Shown here: piece by piece, positions 1 to 12,944 of the stretch | Numbering within the stretch: position 1 is the stretch's first letter | Layout of the letters: every line of letters begins with the position of its first letter | NCBI GenBank assembly: GCA_027405735.1 | Contig: JAPEHQ010000009.1 | Span: 2,349,074-2,413,073 of the forward strand | Direction of reading: 5' to 3' | Source of the DNA: Mucor racemosus | Taxonomy: Eukaryota; Mucoromycota; Mucoromycetes; Mucorales; Mucoraceae | DNA: 64,000 nt | Notes under the pieces: model-generated | Databases searched by the model: none | Told to the model about the DNA's origin: nothing | The model's input: only the letters and a program-made list of their open reading frames with translations | Program-made: the position numbers and the translations under genes

Positions 1-3000
1 TACCCGAAGCATATAGTAAATAAGCAACTCATAATCAAAGCATTCACCAACAACATTACGGGTAATCATGTAAAATACAGGTCTTCCACCTTTGGAAACA
101 CCTCCTTGATAGAAAGCATTGAGAGAACTAATATAGCTTAAATCTCTATGCTTATTGCGACGCATAAATTCACTATAATAATTGTTTCCATTGACAAGAG
201 CATAATTTCTAGACGTATTGAGTTCATTTTGAGGCAATTCGCTAGGAGGACCTAATTGAGCTAACAGATTTGAAAGTTTATCCATAGTTCGTTTCCATTC
301 AAGTAGTTTTTGTGTATCTGTGCTGCTCCTAGCACGACGAACAGATAGATCTCTTGAAATTTTGTCTAAATTATCGGACATGTAACGATGTAACCTCATA
401 AAAGAGATATTATCCATGCGCACACCTTGTGATTCGACCTTGGTTCCTTTACTATTATCGGGGTCAACCGAGATTCCTCGAAGAAAATTAGCTACGCGAT
501 ATAGATTGCCAGTGATAAAGTCATTCAACGAAATTAAATGTGTTTCCTTGGCTCCAAACATCATGTTATTGGCTAAATTTTGCATCATACGAGTTGCTTG
601 TAATAGCAATTTACGAACCATTTTAGATTTCGGTAATGCAGCTTTTGAGAAACCTGAATTTTCTGGTGTCAAGATGGCTGGATTGAATAATCTCAAAAAT
701 ACGAAACCACCTACAGCGGTTTTAGATGCATCTGGAAATCGTTTGTTGACAGCTTGGACAATTAATGAAAGTTCCTGACGGAACAATCTATACATAGAGT
801 TAGCTTTTGGTCCTTTTTTTTATATATGGTTTTTCGGTTTATTGTACATTTACCTGGGTGCACTGGATGTTGAGTTGCAAATTGCCTCTAAGAAGACCTC
901 TGTAGCACGACACACATTCTGTTTATTAACCACGATGCTTTCGTTGGGGTTTAGCTTTTGTGGATCCATTTCCCAAGTTAGACTTTCTTCAGGTAAAGCA
1001 TTAATAAATTCCATTGCTGGTTGTAATGTTAATCGAATATAATCTATACATGTTTCACGAGCAAAGATTGACAAAATGCGGGTAGCCATATTCGTTCCTC
1101 TGAATAAGGTAGCCTCTTGTTCTATTAATTTAAGGGGTCAGTACACAGACAATATATGTATATATATATATATATATTATATTATATTTTTTACCTGTAG
1201 AAAATACTTCTCTATCAATAACTGCTTTTAAAAGTAATAATACTTTATTACGAGATTCGAAACAACTCAATAAAACTTCTGCGACACCTGTAGCTTCTGA
1301 AGAAGGACATACATCACACAAAGCCAACGCAACATCTATGTCAGACCCAACTATAATCTAAAAATAACAAAATAGTAATTAATATATAATACAACTGCAT
1401 TATTGTAAGGCTTACTTCAACAAGTTTTTCATAACGATCGGCTATAGTATTTTCCGCTAATGTATCAAATTGTGCACCTTGGTTCAAGATATTTGATAAT
1501 ACTTGCATAAAAGCAGTTCTTGTACGAGCATCTTCATGATAACCCATAGCTAAAGTTGATTTTAAACCTGCATCAACATTTGCACTTAGTAAATTTGATA
1601 CAGCATTGACAGCAGACTCTTTTAAAGGGCCCCAATATTGATAAGAATCAGAGGGTTTGATGGATAAATTATGTAAATCACGATGTGTTTTGACTAAAAT
1701 ATTCGAACCTGGTCGTACAACTGTATTTGCCTCCGCTTCATATCGATGGCATCTATCCAGCAGCTGTGTAAAGAAGGTAAAGTACTTTTGAAATAACCGA
1801 TTCTTGTTCATTGTTCGATCTGCATCTCTATTTTGATCTGTTGTTTGTAATGGTAATTTGTGTAAAATTGCAACAATTGCTTTTAAACAAACTTGATCTA
1901 AATCATGCTGAACTTCTCTATTTTGTGAATTGAGGGACATTGTAGGTGGTCTATTCATTACTCGCTAAATATAGTAATATGAGCAGTAATTCCAATGTAA
2001 TTTACACAATACAAACTTACCAAGGTAAAATCACTTGTCCATTCTACAATTATTTCCAGCAATTTGTTACGAACTCGAACATCATCTCTTATAATAACTT
2101 GTTCCTTTTTCAACATCAATACTTCTGTAAGATGACACATCATAATCATGATACGCATCGTTGTGTAATTTTCATGTGGCAAGCGGTTAATGTAATTTGC
2201 CAATTGCAAAATCAACGTACTGAAATCTGTGCTTAATAAGCAATCGTTTGGATCCGTTAATCGATCTAAAATCATTTTCAAGACCAACACTGTTTGTTCA
2301 ACAAATAATGTATTGGTATTATCACAAACAACTTCACCATTTGCAGTAAAGCAATTTGCCATAGTAATCTCTAAATGACGAAACAAAATGGCGTATAAAC
2401 TGGTGGAAAGATCACCACCCAAAGTATCCTTTGCACCTTCTCTAATCACTACATTTTCTGAAGTAAGCAAATCAATCATATCCAAAATAAACTTTTCAAT
2501 CATAATTGTTGGGCGACTAGGTGAAGTAATTCGATCATTGCTATTTTTTGATCGTTTTTCATCAAAATCTTCATCAATCATATCAGCAGCAAAACGACTA
2601 CCACCAAGAGCAGCTAAAAATCCAGTGTAATTTTGCCATTCTGTTTGCTTCTCATCATCTGTTTCAATTCTTCCAACAGGAATAGGTGCAGTACGTACCG
2701 ATGAAGATCGTAATTTATCGTGTCTAACTAAACCACCAATTTTTTTGACAGAAGATGTTGATGAAACTGTATTATTAACAATATCGTTTAAATCTCTTAA
2801 TGAATCCATTCCAAATCGACTCACAACTTGAGTCAAAACTTTCCAACGTTTCCACACTTCTTCCCAGGCTGTCAATACACCCGGTGTAGGGGCTGTCATC
2901 ATGCGCAAATATTTACGAACACGTTTTTGTTGCGCTTTTCTGCCCACAAATGGTTGTTTGCGTCCTTGAGCAACAGGTTCCTCGTACGATAAATCTTCAT

Positions 3001-5844
3001 AAATTTCAATATTATGACTAAAGCCAATCATACTTTGACTACTACGAGATGCTGTTTCTACTAAGCTATCTTCATCTGTAAGTTTAGCTTCTGTACACAT
3101 GTATCCAAGGCATTTAACTGCCATTGAACAAATATCAGGTATTGGAGAACAGAGTGATACCAACAGCGCAATTTCAAGGGTAATACCAGCTTGAAGACGT
3201 TCATGAGCTTCTGTATTATCATATGTAATATCCTGTATAAAAATAAAAATAAAATGTATTCAATTTTTTCATGTGCTTTGTATACTAAAAAAAAAAAAGG
3301 CTTGATTTTACCATGACACTACTTAAGAATGTGTTTCTAGAAATCAATATTTTTGATAATAAATCCAATAGAGATTTCAAATAATCTTCACTTGTACGAT
3401 TATCCAAAATTTGACGAGCGATGCTTAAAATAGTTTGTGATGATATTTTCCAGAAATTATTAATTACAGTTGACGATGGACCCCAATGTTTGATAATGGA
3501 GGATCCATGTAATTGAGTGAGGCAATCAAAAGCACACTTTCTAACTCTTCTATCCGCATGTTTCATTAAACTAATCATAGATGTCATGATGGACGCATTA
3601 CCATCTACTCGGCCTTGATCTTCATCGTCACCCTTAAAGCAGAAGAGTCAATATATACATGTTATATAGAGTGTAGTACTACATTTACCAGTAAAGCGCT
3701 TAATGGATCTAGCCTGAATAATTTAAGCATGCTTTGTAACAGTGTTGCCACCTGTTGTTGATTCATCTTTTTCTCCGCGACACTAATGACACCATTTACC
3801 TTTTTAGATCCCAAAGTAGATAGATTGTTAACGATGGTTGGAGAAGAGCTGAGTTCTGCCTTTACTGTTTGAATGAATATGCGTCTCAAGGGAGTACAAA
3901 TAGAATCGTACATTGAATTAATCGTAGGGTTCCATGGCAATGTTTTTTCTTCTAAAGTAACGCTAAGACAAGCGCTGATAAAAGCCTGTTTAAATACAAT
4001 AGGAACATCGTCTTCTAAAAGAGTTGGTACCAAACTGCCGAGTGTCTTTTTATGATCTAATCGTAATCTAGCAAGAAAATAATCTGTAACTAAAGCCTGA
4101 TGGCTAATGGTGTATCCTAAACTAGATGATAAAGTGTCTACTGCAGATGACCGGGTAAAATCCCATACTTTTTCTTCTAAAACATCTTCTACATCTGCTG
4201 CAATATGTCGAAGAATACTATCCTCTTCGGGTGATATAAATGTCGCTGCTTTACATAGATCGACATAACAAATAGCTGCAATTTCTTGAGTTCGAGTTGA
4301 TTGTAATGCCTTTTTTAATTGACGTGGAAATGCAGTCTAGATAAAATTCAATTGTGTTACATTACACTATACCTACAAAAAAAAAAAAAAAAAGCTTACC
4401 CTTCTATTTTGTAATCCTCTATCATCCAAGAATGCTTGAACTAAAAGATCGGGTGATAATGCCAATAATATAGTCTGCAATGGCCATAATACAGCTTTCT
4501 TTCTAGAACTGTCAGCAGCTACATTACACATATCAAAAAGAATCTCTGAACCAGCCAAAGGTCTACTTGAGCTACTAGCACATATTTCAGCAAATTGATA
4601 TGGCTTTATTTCCATCCATTTCCAAATAGCCATACGCATCATTTTTGCAAATAATAGTTTGCCCTGAATTTTCATATTCAAAAAGTATGGACTAAAATCT
4701 ATTGTAAACATCAATTGAGTACAATTGGTATTAAATATACACAAACAAAATACATTACCAGATAATATCGTATGCAATCTAGGTATATTTAGACATGTAA
4801 AAGCAAGGATTCTGACCTCTGGTGGATTCAGGTCCGAGCTTTCGCTTACAGCACCGAGAATATTTACTGCATTTTTAATTTTTGCATAATAGGAATTCCA
4901 ATTGCTTGCGCTAATGTAATACAAAACTTTACCAGATGTTGTATAAACTTCTCGAATGTATTCCATTGATTGTGAATCTACTTTGGATGCTATAGCTAAT
5001 GCTTCATTTACATGTTCAGACGACAATAATGAAAGCTGATCATTTCTTTCTTCAATGACATGCATTTGACTCAGGAATCGACTCATTAAAGCTAATAGAA
5101 ATGTAACTAAAGCTTCATCAAGCGGTGGTGGGTCAATAGATACGTCCGGCTTTAAATGAGCATAAGATGATTTAGCAGATAATGAAGATGATGATGAATT
5201 TGTGGCCATAGTGCTTTCATTATAAGCTCCTGTAGCTGCCGCTGCTGCTTTTGCTTCTTCAGTAATGTTGGTTTCTCTAGATATTTGAATTGATTGCTTC
5301 TTATACCATGACCAATGATGTTGTAAACATGCTGATAGTAATCGAATAACAAATAACTGAGATTGTAATACATCTAAGGGGATATTTGGATCATCAGGAA
5401 ATTGCGAGGATGGTTGATAATTCTAATATAAAAACTGAGTAATAGGTTCAAAATATTATAAAATGAAATAATAACCTTGGAAATTGATTCTAAAACAAGG
5501 CCGAGCTGATTTACAATAATTGGTAATTTATGAATCGATAACTCTATAATAGCGGCCACTATAAAATACATGTAAATCAGTTTAAATCAGTTTAAATCAT
5601 AAGCGAGAAAACCAAGCTTGCCTGTTTGTTGAGTAATTGGATCTTGTTCTAATATTTCGATTGTTCGTCCAGTATTGTTAATTGGTAACTATGGCAACCA
5701 GGGGGTTGATGAGAAAAAAAAAAAAAAAAGAGATGGATCAAAAAAATCAATAACTAATGATTTATTCACAATGGTTTTGATAGTACATACTCTAACTTCA
5801 ACTCTTTTTATCAAGCTAACTATCAGTTTAGCGTTGGCCCTCAT
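1..5844 (-). CDS. Neurofibromin/Ira-type Ras GTPase-activating protein (partial, C-terminus beyond window)
   Basis: Ras-GAP of the neurofibromin/IRA family, which accelerates GTP hydrolysis on Ras and so damps Ras-cAMP signalling. The chosen start is the ATG at 5842-5844, giving MRANAKLIVSLIKR, and exons join in frame from there. A long helical-repeat N-terminal half (5.8-1.4 kb) contains neurofibromin-like stretches such as RNKLLEIIVEWTS (near 2020-2060) and NVDAGLKSTLAMGYHEDART (near 1540-1600). The GAP domain follows: the arginine-finger segment ATLFRGTNMATRI near 1080-1110, then the FLRLFNPAILTPE block near 650-690. Next comes a Sec14/CRAL-TRIO-like start, RPVFYMITRNV and DYELLIYYML, near 1-100. 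The frame runs off the window edge, so the rest of Sec14-PH and the tail are missing. At least nine short introns; the second (5559-5621) is GC-AG. It is divergent from gatB, 1.9 kb away. Family assignment is secure; orthology to IRA1 versus IRA2 is not decidable. Confidence 0.93.
5559..5621 (-). other. GC-AG intron in the RasGAP gene
   Basis: The exon ending ...CAAACAG is followed by GCAAGC instead of GTAAG; the 63-nt intron ends in TTTTATAG. Joining gives an uninterrupted frame (QDPITQQT then VAAIIELSIHK). GC donors with otherwise strong consensus are a known minor class. Confidence 0.75.
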
Positions 5845-7786
5845 TGTGTTATAATAAAATCAGGAACACAATATAAAAAAGAAAAATGATATCAATGAAG
5901 TAGACTTGTGTTTTCTCGAGTTATAACAGCTGATGTTCTTCCAAAATGTAGTACTGTGATTTGTATTGAAAATTCCCAAGAAAAAGCTGACGATTAAAAA
6001 AACAAAAACAAAAACAAAAAAGAAGAGGAAAAAGAAGAAGAAAAGAGCTACTTGGATAAATTAAAAGAGAAAAAGTAGATAAAAGACATTGGTGCAACAG
6101 AACCCCAATTCTGATCAAAAAGAGTCAACCAAAAGTAATGGATTCATTCTCTCACCAAATTATCGCCATTTTAACCTTCTTTCTTATTCATAATCCAATC
6201 GCGATTGCTTGTACCACTGTTGTAATATTAAAAAGAAAACTAGAGTTTATTTCGAAAAAGAAAAACTGATGATTTTTTTGCATGTTTTTTTAATATTGTT
6301 TATTAAATATTTTTAATTGTTTTTACTGGAAATGAGCTTTTTATGTGTAATGATCAGAGATTTTCTTACTTTAATTTGATTCATCAATTGCCAATCAAAT
6401 CACAAGGTCATACAACACAAAAATGCTAAACTAAGCCAAATACATTTGAAGGGATCAAAACAAAACCAGAGCCTGATACAAAAATATATTGTAACTCGCC
6501 TTATACAGACGCCTTTTTATGGTAATCAAAGGGTTTTTCGTGAGTTTAAAGATAGTGTAGTACTGACTAAAATTACAGGGAAAAGCTTCTTGTTGATTTC
6601 TCATTATTTCTCGGTGATTGTATCGCTGTTTATCTGTGCATTGCGTGCTCAAGTGTTATCAATTGGTTTAATGTTTTTGCTAAAAGACCAACTTGCATGT
6701 GCTCTCTATCTCACTTTTTTTTTTTGCTACGTATTTCAATATTCGTCATTTCGTTTTTGACATCTCAATTTTAGTATACTTCACCGTGAATAAAGAATAA
6801 AATCTTTTGCGTTAGCACGCTATGTATATTACCTTGACCAAGGTAGAGATATGTATAGGAAATCTAAGGAAAGCTATATTTAAATAAACCTGAATATAAT
6901 GCTTTATTCGGTATTCGTTGATACGCATTTTTAACGACAATTTATAATACTGATTGCTCCTCCTTCCCCCCCCCTCACCAAATTAGCTTTTCACTTTCTG
7001 TAAAGAGGCTATCTTGGCGATTGAAATACAGAAACCTAAATCCAGTTTTTTTTTATTAAATTGTTTCTCGATGATAATGATACAAACATCTCATTAACAT
7101 GCAGCATCTTAATAAGTTTGCATACTGTTCTATTCAATGATACAGCTCGTATTCGATAATATTATATTTTGAACGAGCAATGTTAAAAAACCAAAAACAC
7201 TTTTTTTAGCAAATATTTCAAATTTACGTATCAAAAAAGTTAAAATAAAAAATATCAGATGCACTATCAATATGTCACAGTTCATTTATATTATTATATA
7301 CACTAGTAAAAATCGTATATTTCCGGCAGCAAAATGCTTTAGTTGATTCCTTTCTTCTGATCCCTTGCTCCTACAAGGTAAAAAAAAATGAAGGATACGC
7401 TTCATTTTGCATATATTCAAAACTTCTCTGGAAAGTGATGGAGAATGCTTTGATCTATATATTGTAACTTGATCATATAGATCGTCATTTGGCATGGATT
7501 AAAGATCGATAACCTGTCTAAATCATGTCTAAAAAACGCGAATTTAGTTACTATCATGCTAAATTCCTGAATATACAATCATTTTTAAAGCTTCTCTTTG
7601 CAAAAGAAATGAAAATAGCGATTGAATATGATGTTGAATGTATTCTCTTGAAGCTCACCTTTCGTTTTGTTAATTTCGCACCGAGCGGTTGATGAATGTG
7701 TAAATCCGCGGTCTTTCCCATCTCAGGACCAGGCATTCATGTAAAAAAATAGCCATGTAAATATATTTTTATTTTGTACATTAACC
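5845..7786. other. Divergent intergenic region between RasGAP and gatB
   Basis: AT-rich, with homopolymer tracts and no recognised gene. A 43-codon reading frame at 6138-6269 (+) starts MDSFSHQIIAILTFFLI, resembling a signal peptide or a lone first exon, but I could not find a convincing continuation. A longer frame at 6446-6760 (+) has no family resemblance and poor composition. It presumably holds the promoters of both flanking genes. Confidence 0.5.
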
Positions 7787-9806
7787 ATGTTTTCTAAACT
7801 AACAGTTTCCAAGAACCATGGCTTAAGATTTCTTAGTACATCAACATCAACATCTACTAAAGGATTCATTAAAGAAGGTTGGGAGGCTGTTATCGGCATA
7901 GAAGTTCACGCTCAAATTAATACCAAAACAAAGCTGTTTTCTGGTAAAAAAAAGAAAAGAAAAGAAAAAAAGCCCCTCCCCATTATATTTAAGCATTGAA
8001 AATTACTAGATTCATCAACCTCTTATAATGACAAGGTGAATACACATGTTTCAACCATAGATGCTGCATTTCCGGGCGTCCAACCAGTAAGTAATGTCTC
8101 TTATTATTTGACATGTACAATTAATAAATTCATTTCTTTAGCGATTAAATAATAAAGCTGTCGAAATGGCAGTGAAGACTGCAATTGCTTTACAAGGACA
8201 AGTACAGAATAGATCAACATTTGATCGCAAACATTATTTTTACCCAGATTTACCACAAGGATACCAAATCACACAACAAAGAGGTACATTACACATCATC
8301 AAAGCTATAAAGTCAATATTTTAATATATAATCTTCATAGAACCTATTTCAAGGGGTGGGTTTATTATGTTGACTGAAAATGATGGAGCATCAAAGCCTA
8401 TCAAAGTCGGTATTCATCAATTACAGATAGAACAAGATACTGGTAAAAGTTTACATGATATGCGACCTGGAGAGACATTACTTGATCTCAACAGAGCAGG
8501 AACTGGATTAATGGAAATTGTCACAAAACCTGATTTAAGGTCTTCATATGAAGCTGGATTGCTAGTGAAAAAATTACAAAATATATTGCAATGGGTAGGA
8601 TCATCAAAAGCCAATTTAGAGGAAGGATCCATGCGTTGTGATGTTAACGTATCAGTGAGAAGAACTGGACAAGAATTTGGCACTCGATGCGAGTTGAAAA
8701 ATTTGAATCGAATTCGTATTTTATCAATGGCTATCGATGCAGAAATCAAAAGACAAATTGAAGTTATTGAAAATGGCGGGGAAATTCATGTGGAAACTCG
8801 CAGATATGATGAAGAAAAGGACATTACGTTTAGATTGAGAGACAAAGAATCAGCACCAGATTACAGATATATGCCTGAACCAGATTTACCTCCTCTTTTA
8901 TTATCTCAGAGTTACATTGATACTATTGCAGGCACATTATCTGAATTACCTGATGTTTGTCTAGAAAGAATCATGAAACAATACGATCTCAATCTCCTAA
9001 GTGCAAATCTATTATTACATGAATACAAGTGTGTTGATTATTTCGAAAAGGTACATTTTGTTCAATTACACATTTATTCATTCAAGTCTAACGGTAATTA
9101 TAATAGGTGTGCCATGGCCGTAATGCAAAGACTGTTTCTAATTGGTAAGCTAGTGTTAACCTTAATCAAAAGAAACTTTCGTAATGGTAATACCTTACTT
9201 TTGTAGGACATTAAATGAACTTTCTGGGGCACTATCTGCTAAAGGGATTCCATTTCAAGAGAATCCAATTTCTGTGAAACGGTTTGGAGATTTAATTGAT
9301 CTTGTTCAAAAAGGAACTATTACAGGTACTACATAATGTTGAAACTTTAACCTTACTAATATAAAAATATCTCTAGGAAATACTGGCAAAGATGTAATTA
9401 AGCTTATGATAACAAATGCATCGGATCCAATTGATATTATTAAGGAAAAAGGATGGCTAAAGATCAATGATATGGATCAATTGAGTGTTTTATGTAAAGA
9501 GCTCATTGCAAAGAACTCAGAAAAGGTGAGTTTCTATTTTGTCCCGCTTTATTACAACATCATGCTTAATAATCTTGTACTTCATTCCTTCATCATTAGG
9601 CCAAGTCTGTACAAAATGGAGATTCAAAGCTGTTTAAATGGTTTATCGGTCAGGCAATGGGTCGTACAAGGGGAATGGCCGATCCTAGTTCTTTAAATCA
9701 AGCTATGAGTACTTGTTTGGGTTGGAGTTCTTATGAAGAGATGATGGCTGCTTCTGCACCAACGGCTAGTAGTAAATCAAAGGGTAAAAAGAAGAAGGAT
9801 CAATAA
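7787..9806 (+). CDS. gatB: Mitochondrial glutamyl-tRNA(Gln) amidotransferase subunit B
   Basis: Subunit B of the GatCAB/GatFAB amidotransferase, which converts misacylated Glu-tRNA(Gln) to Gln-tRNA(Gln) inside mitochondria (PET112 in yeast). The N-terminus [19 protein letters not shown] is a mitochondrial presequence. It is followed by the family hallmark [20 protein letters not shown], then the [13 protein letters not shown] block, [36 protein letters not shown] and [13 protein letters not shown]. The C-terminal YqeY-like tail ends [19 protein letters not shown] plus a lysine-rich end. Eight exons: 7787-7943, 8010-8086, 8142-8283, 8341-9050, 9107-9144, 9207-9325, 9377-9525, 9600-9806. Phases are consistent and sum to 532 aa, a normal family length. 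AATAAA signals occur about 95 bp after the stop. The gene looks intact. Confidence 0.96.
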
Positions 9807-10918
9807 GTAATTGGTAAATTGTATATACACTCCAGCATTCCTTTTTTCTGTCCTTTGAACCATCGTTTATTTTTGTGTTCTACAGTGTGATAACTTGAAT
9901 AAATAAAAACATCAACTTGTTGGATTTAGTTATATAAAATAAGCTCAACTTAAATGTACTGCGTTACTAATGTAAATAGATTCACCTGACATGGAATGTC
10001 AGACAGATATAATCGATCCAATGCTGATCTAACGGATAAATGTAATATATAATTTGTATATAAATAGGACAACTTATTGATATTAAATAAAGATTATCTT
10101 CAGTTTTTGTGTGTGATTTAATTTAACAAGTTCCTTTATTAAATTATACACTTTTTCTTGCTACAATATTTATTCTAAATCTTGTGCATTTCACGTACCA
10201 TTTTATTATACTTCCTAATTTAAACCTCGTTTTATTAGACTGATGCTGTATGTGGTATTTTACACTTTACATAGATAGAAGGTAAAATAAGTCTTTGAAT
10301 AATTAGTTATACATTTGAACCTTAATTTTTGTATGAAATTTCGATACCTGCATCTCACAGCTGTTTGAGATATTTAAACAGCCGCTTCCGGACTGTCCGG
10401 TAATTTTTTCTAGAAATTGGCAGCCTGGAAAAATCATTAGATGGTCGCGTTCGGAGATTGTTCGGCATTTTTTTTTGGAAGGGTGACCATTGGGAAAAAT
10501 GCGGATCACATACAGTATTCAAATTTATAATGATAAAAAACAACTTTTTTTAAAGCCACACTCAGGGGTTTATAAATGAGCTGTGGATTCAATTTTAATT
10601 TTAATGCTTACAACATTTTATTAGGTTGTCTTCATCTTATTTAAGAATCTTTTGTTTATAAATCCTTATAATAATTATTATGATACATGTTTATTAAATT
10701 TTTTTTACTACGCTAGAAAAAACTACCACGGGACCATGATTGTTGACTTAATTTCTTCAAAAATTGTCCAGTTGGTACATAATCTGTATTGTTTTATATG
10801 AATAGGAACTGACTTGATTTGTATTAGCCAAACCATATAAATTTTGTCTACGTAAGGAAATAAACACTATGAAAAAGAAAATCTCTTAATTCTCTTAATT
10901 GTGCCACATTAAGGAAAA
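9807..10918. other. Intergenic, 3' region of gatB
   Basis: AT-rich spacer. Candidate poly(A) signals (overlapping AATAAA) at 9898-9907. No reading frame with recognisable protein content; the small frames at 10303-10543 on the minus strand overlap each other and look random. Confidence 0.5.
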
Positions 10919-12364
10919 TGCCGTATATTTTCAGGTTTGATAAATAATGCGTAAAAAAAATACAATTAAAAAAGAATGAGTAATGAATCAGTTCTTCAAC
11001 TGTATAATAAAAACAAGATATCGTTTATTTAGATATAAAAGTATGACTGTTTTACCAAAACTAATAAGAATTAGACAAGAGTAAAAGGTGTAGTTTTATT
11101 CAATGTAGAGAATGAGATTATATATAGAAGAAATTATCAAGTGATACAGCAGCTATTAATAGTATAACAATAACAATATCCTGATAGTACGACTACTGTA
11201 GCGCTATATCTAGATTCTGATATAACAATGGCCTTTTATATTGATTTGACATTGAGACCCTGAGATGTAATTAAGGCACTATCAAACCATTAGATTTGTT
11301 TGATAGTAATCTATGGATGGAAATGGATTAATCATAATTTAACCGTTCTTTCAGAGCTTGTGAATTGTCTTGTTTCAATGCTTCGCTAATTGTGCTTGGA
11401 TGTTGATTTGATAGCTACTTGATTGATTAGCTGCTGGGATGAAATAATATGGTGTCATTGCAGTAAATTACGATGTTAATTTACTAAAATAAAAAAATAT
11501 AAAAATAAAAGCAGTAGAAATACAATTATAATCAGCTAAAGTTTTTATTACAAAAGATTTTCTGAAGAGTTAAAATAATTGAAAAGTATGAGGGTATTTA
11601 TAGTGATTTGGAGAACTTGGATACCATCAGACTTGAATGGATGTATGTTTAGTAATCTTCCAGTTTTGAGTACATTGTTATTGATTTGATATTTTAAGGG
11701 GTAAATTGTATAGAGCATTGACCATAAGGGATTGTATGTCAAGTGTGACAATATCGACCTTTTGGGAAATGGTTGTTTTTGTTTATTTCTGTTATATCTA
11801 TTTTATGTAACCTTGATTTTTAAGGGGTAATTTTTATATGCTTGAATCTTATTTATATTGATAGTGCAACTACGATATAGATGAGTAGTTGACTAAATTG
11901 ATATCTTTGTTTATTATCATTATTGATTTGGATAGAATCCTGTTTTGATATATATGCCATTTGTGTAATTGATTGCGCCGTGATCAAGGGTGCTATCATC
12001 TACACGACATGTATGGTTCAAAAAAGGTATTTCATATTTTTAGCATGCGTTTGTTATTGTGTTCAATTGAAGCGTTTGTTTATTATCGTTGTTCACATTT
12101 CAAGTGGCATCATATTTTATGAGCGACACTTGAAATTTAGGTTGTTTTATTTTTATCAAGCGTTTTTAGTATGTAATTCCACTGCAGTCATAATTGAGAT
12201 CCAAGCGTTCTTGCTAATTACTGGATTAATCTTAGTGCGCTAGGAGTTGTTTCTTATATCTGATATCAAGACTTTGCACTTCAATACATGTCGTAGTCAA
12301 TAGATTGTAAGATGTATTGATACTGTAGAAGGTGATAACGTATGGTACTTGGTGGAATACAACA
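10919..12364 (-). mobile_element. Solo LTR, family A, interrupted by an LTR-C insertion
   Basis: On the minus strand this runs from TGTTGTATTCCACC (start at 12364) to ...TATACGGCA (end at 10919), matching the family A LTR at 60821-61698. Without the nested family C element (11459-12186 plus its 5-bp duplication) it is about 710 bp. Internal landmarks shared with the other copies include TATAAAAGGCC and a downstream AATAAA. The flanks (GAAAA and ATCAA) do not form a matching target duplication, so one side has been rearranged or deleted. No internal gag-pol region is attached. Confidence 0.75.
11459..12186 (-). mobile_element. Solo LTR, family C (728 bp), nested in LTR-A
   Basis: Ends are TGCAGT...ACTGCA with a perfect 5-bp target duplication GTCAT at 11454-11458 and 12187-12191. 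Removing the insert plus one GTCAT restores the family A sequence (...ATGGTGTCATAATTGAG...). A near-identical second copy lies at 62453-63154. On the minus strand a TATAAATA box is followed by AATAAAA near the 3' end, as expected of an LTR. The two short frames inside are not credible proteins. Confidence 0.88.
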
Positions 12365-12450
12365 ATCAAGCAGAACGTCCAAAAATACAGTAGTAAATAA
12401 TGATATTTGATCTTAGAATGCGGTTATTGAATAAAAACATCAGTATCTAA
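12365..12450 (+). repeat. R1 repeat fragment, left flank of the hAT insertion
   Basis: Matches the R1 sequence at 34491-34585 (TACGTTCAACG/GCAGTAGTAAAT...ATGCGGTTA...ATCAG). The copy is interrupted exactly at the hAT target duplication and continues at 18808. Confidence 0.8.
12443..12450 (+). repeat. 8-bp target site duplication, left side of hAT
   Basis: GTATCTAA, repeated perfectly at 18800-18807. The homologous unoccupied site in R1 reads GTCTCTAG (about 34579-34586). Confidence 0.92.
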
Positions 12451-12461
12451 TAGGATTGGCA

Positions 12462-12740
12462 ACGAGTCGAGCTGGCTCGATAAAATTTGATCGAGTTTTA
12501 CTCGAGTCGAGTCGAGTCGAGTCGAGTTTTTCAGTCTCCTGAAACTCGAGAGCTCGAGGAAGGCTCGAACAAAACTCGGCAACTCGAGAAAAACTCGACA
12601 ACTCGAGAAAAACTCGACAACTCGAGAAAGACTCGACAACTCGCATAAAGCTCGACAACTCGAGCAAAACTCGACAACTCGAGTTAAACTCGACAACTCG
12701 AGAATAACTCGACAACTCGCATAAAGCTCGATTAAACTCG
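12462..12740 (+). repeat. Left subterminal CTCGA array of hAT
   Basis: First a run of GAGTC units, then about a dozen roughly 19-20-bp units of the form AACTCGAGAAAAACTCGAC with point variants. Each unit contains two TCGA cores. Such arrays are typical of hAT transposase binding sites. The Ser/Cys/Arg-rich minus-strand frames across it are translations of the repeat, not genes. Confidence 0.88.
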
Positions 12741-12944
12741 CATGAAATGCTCAATAAAACCCCCTTGAGATCAAAAACTAGTAAACGAATTATGCTTCAT
12801 AAAATGTACCTTCAAATTGTTTTTTGTTGTATTATATATTTTTTATTAGTCAAAATATTTGTGTTTAAAAAAGAAAAACACCATCAATCAATTATTATTT
12901 ATATAAAAAGAAAAAAAAAACTATGAATCAATTATAAAATAAAA

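Noticed and set aside
11923..12243. 106-aa hydrophobic frame in the plus strand
   Set aside because: It spans the LTR-C boundary and is truncated differently in the second LTR-C copy.
12540..12740. Regularly spaced repeats that could suggest a CRISPR array
   Set aside because: Units are directly tandem without unique spacers, contain palindromic TCGA cores, and sit at a hAT terminus in a eukaryotic genome.
12424..12754. Two overlapping minus-strand frames rich in Ser, Cys and Arg
   Set aside because: They are translations of the CTCGA array in two phases; the same pattern arises at 18475-18729.
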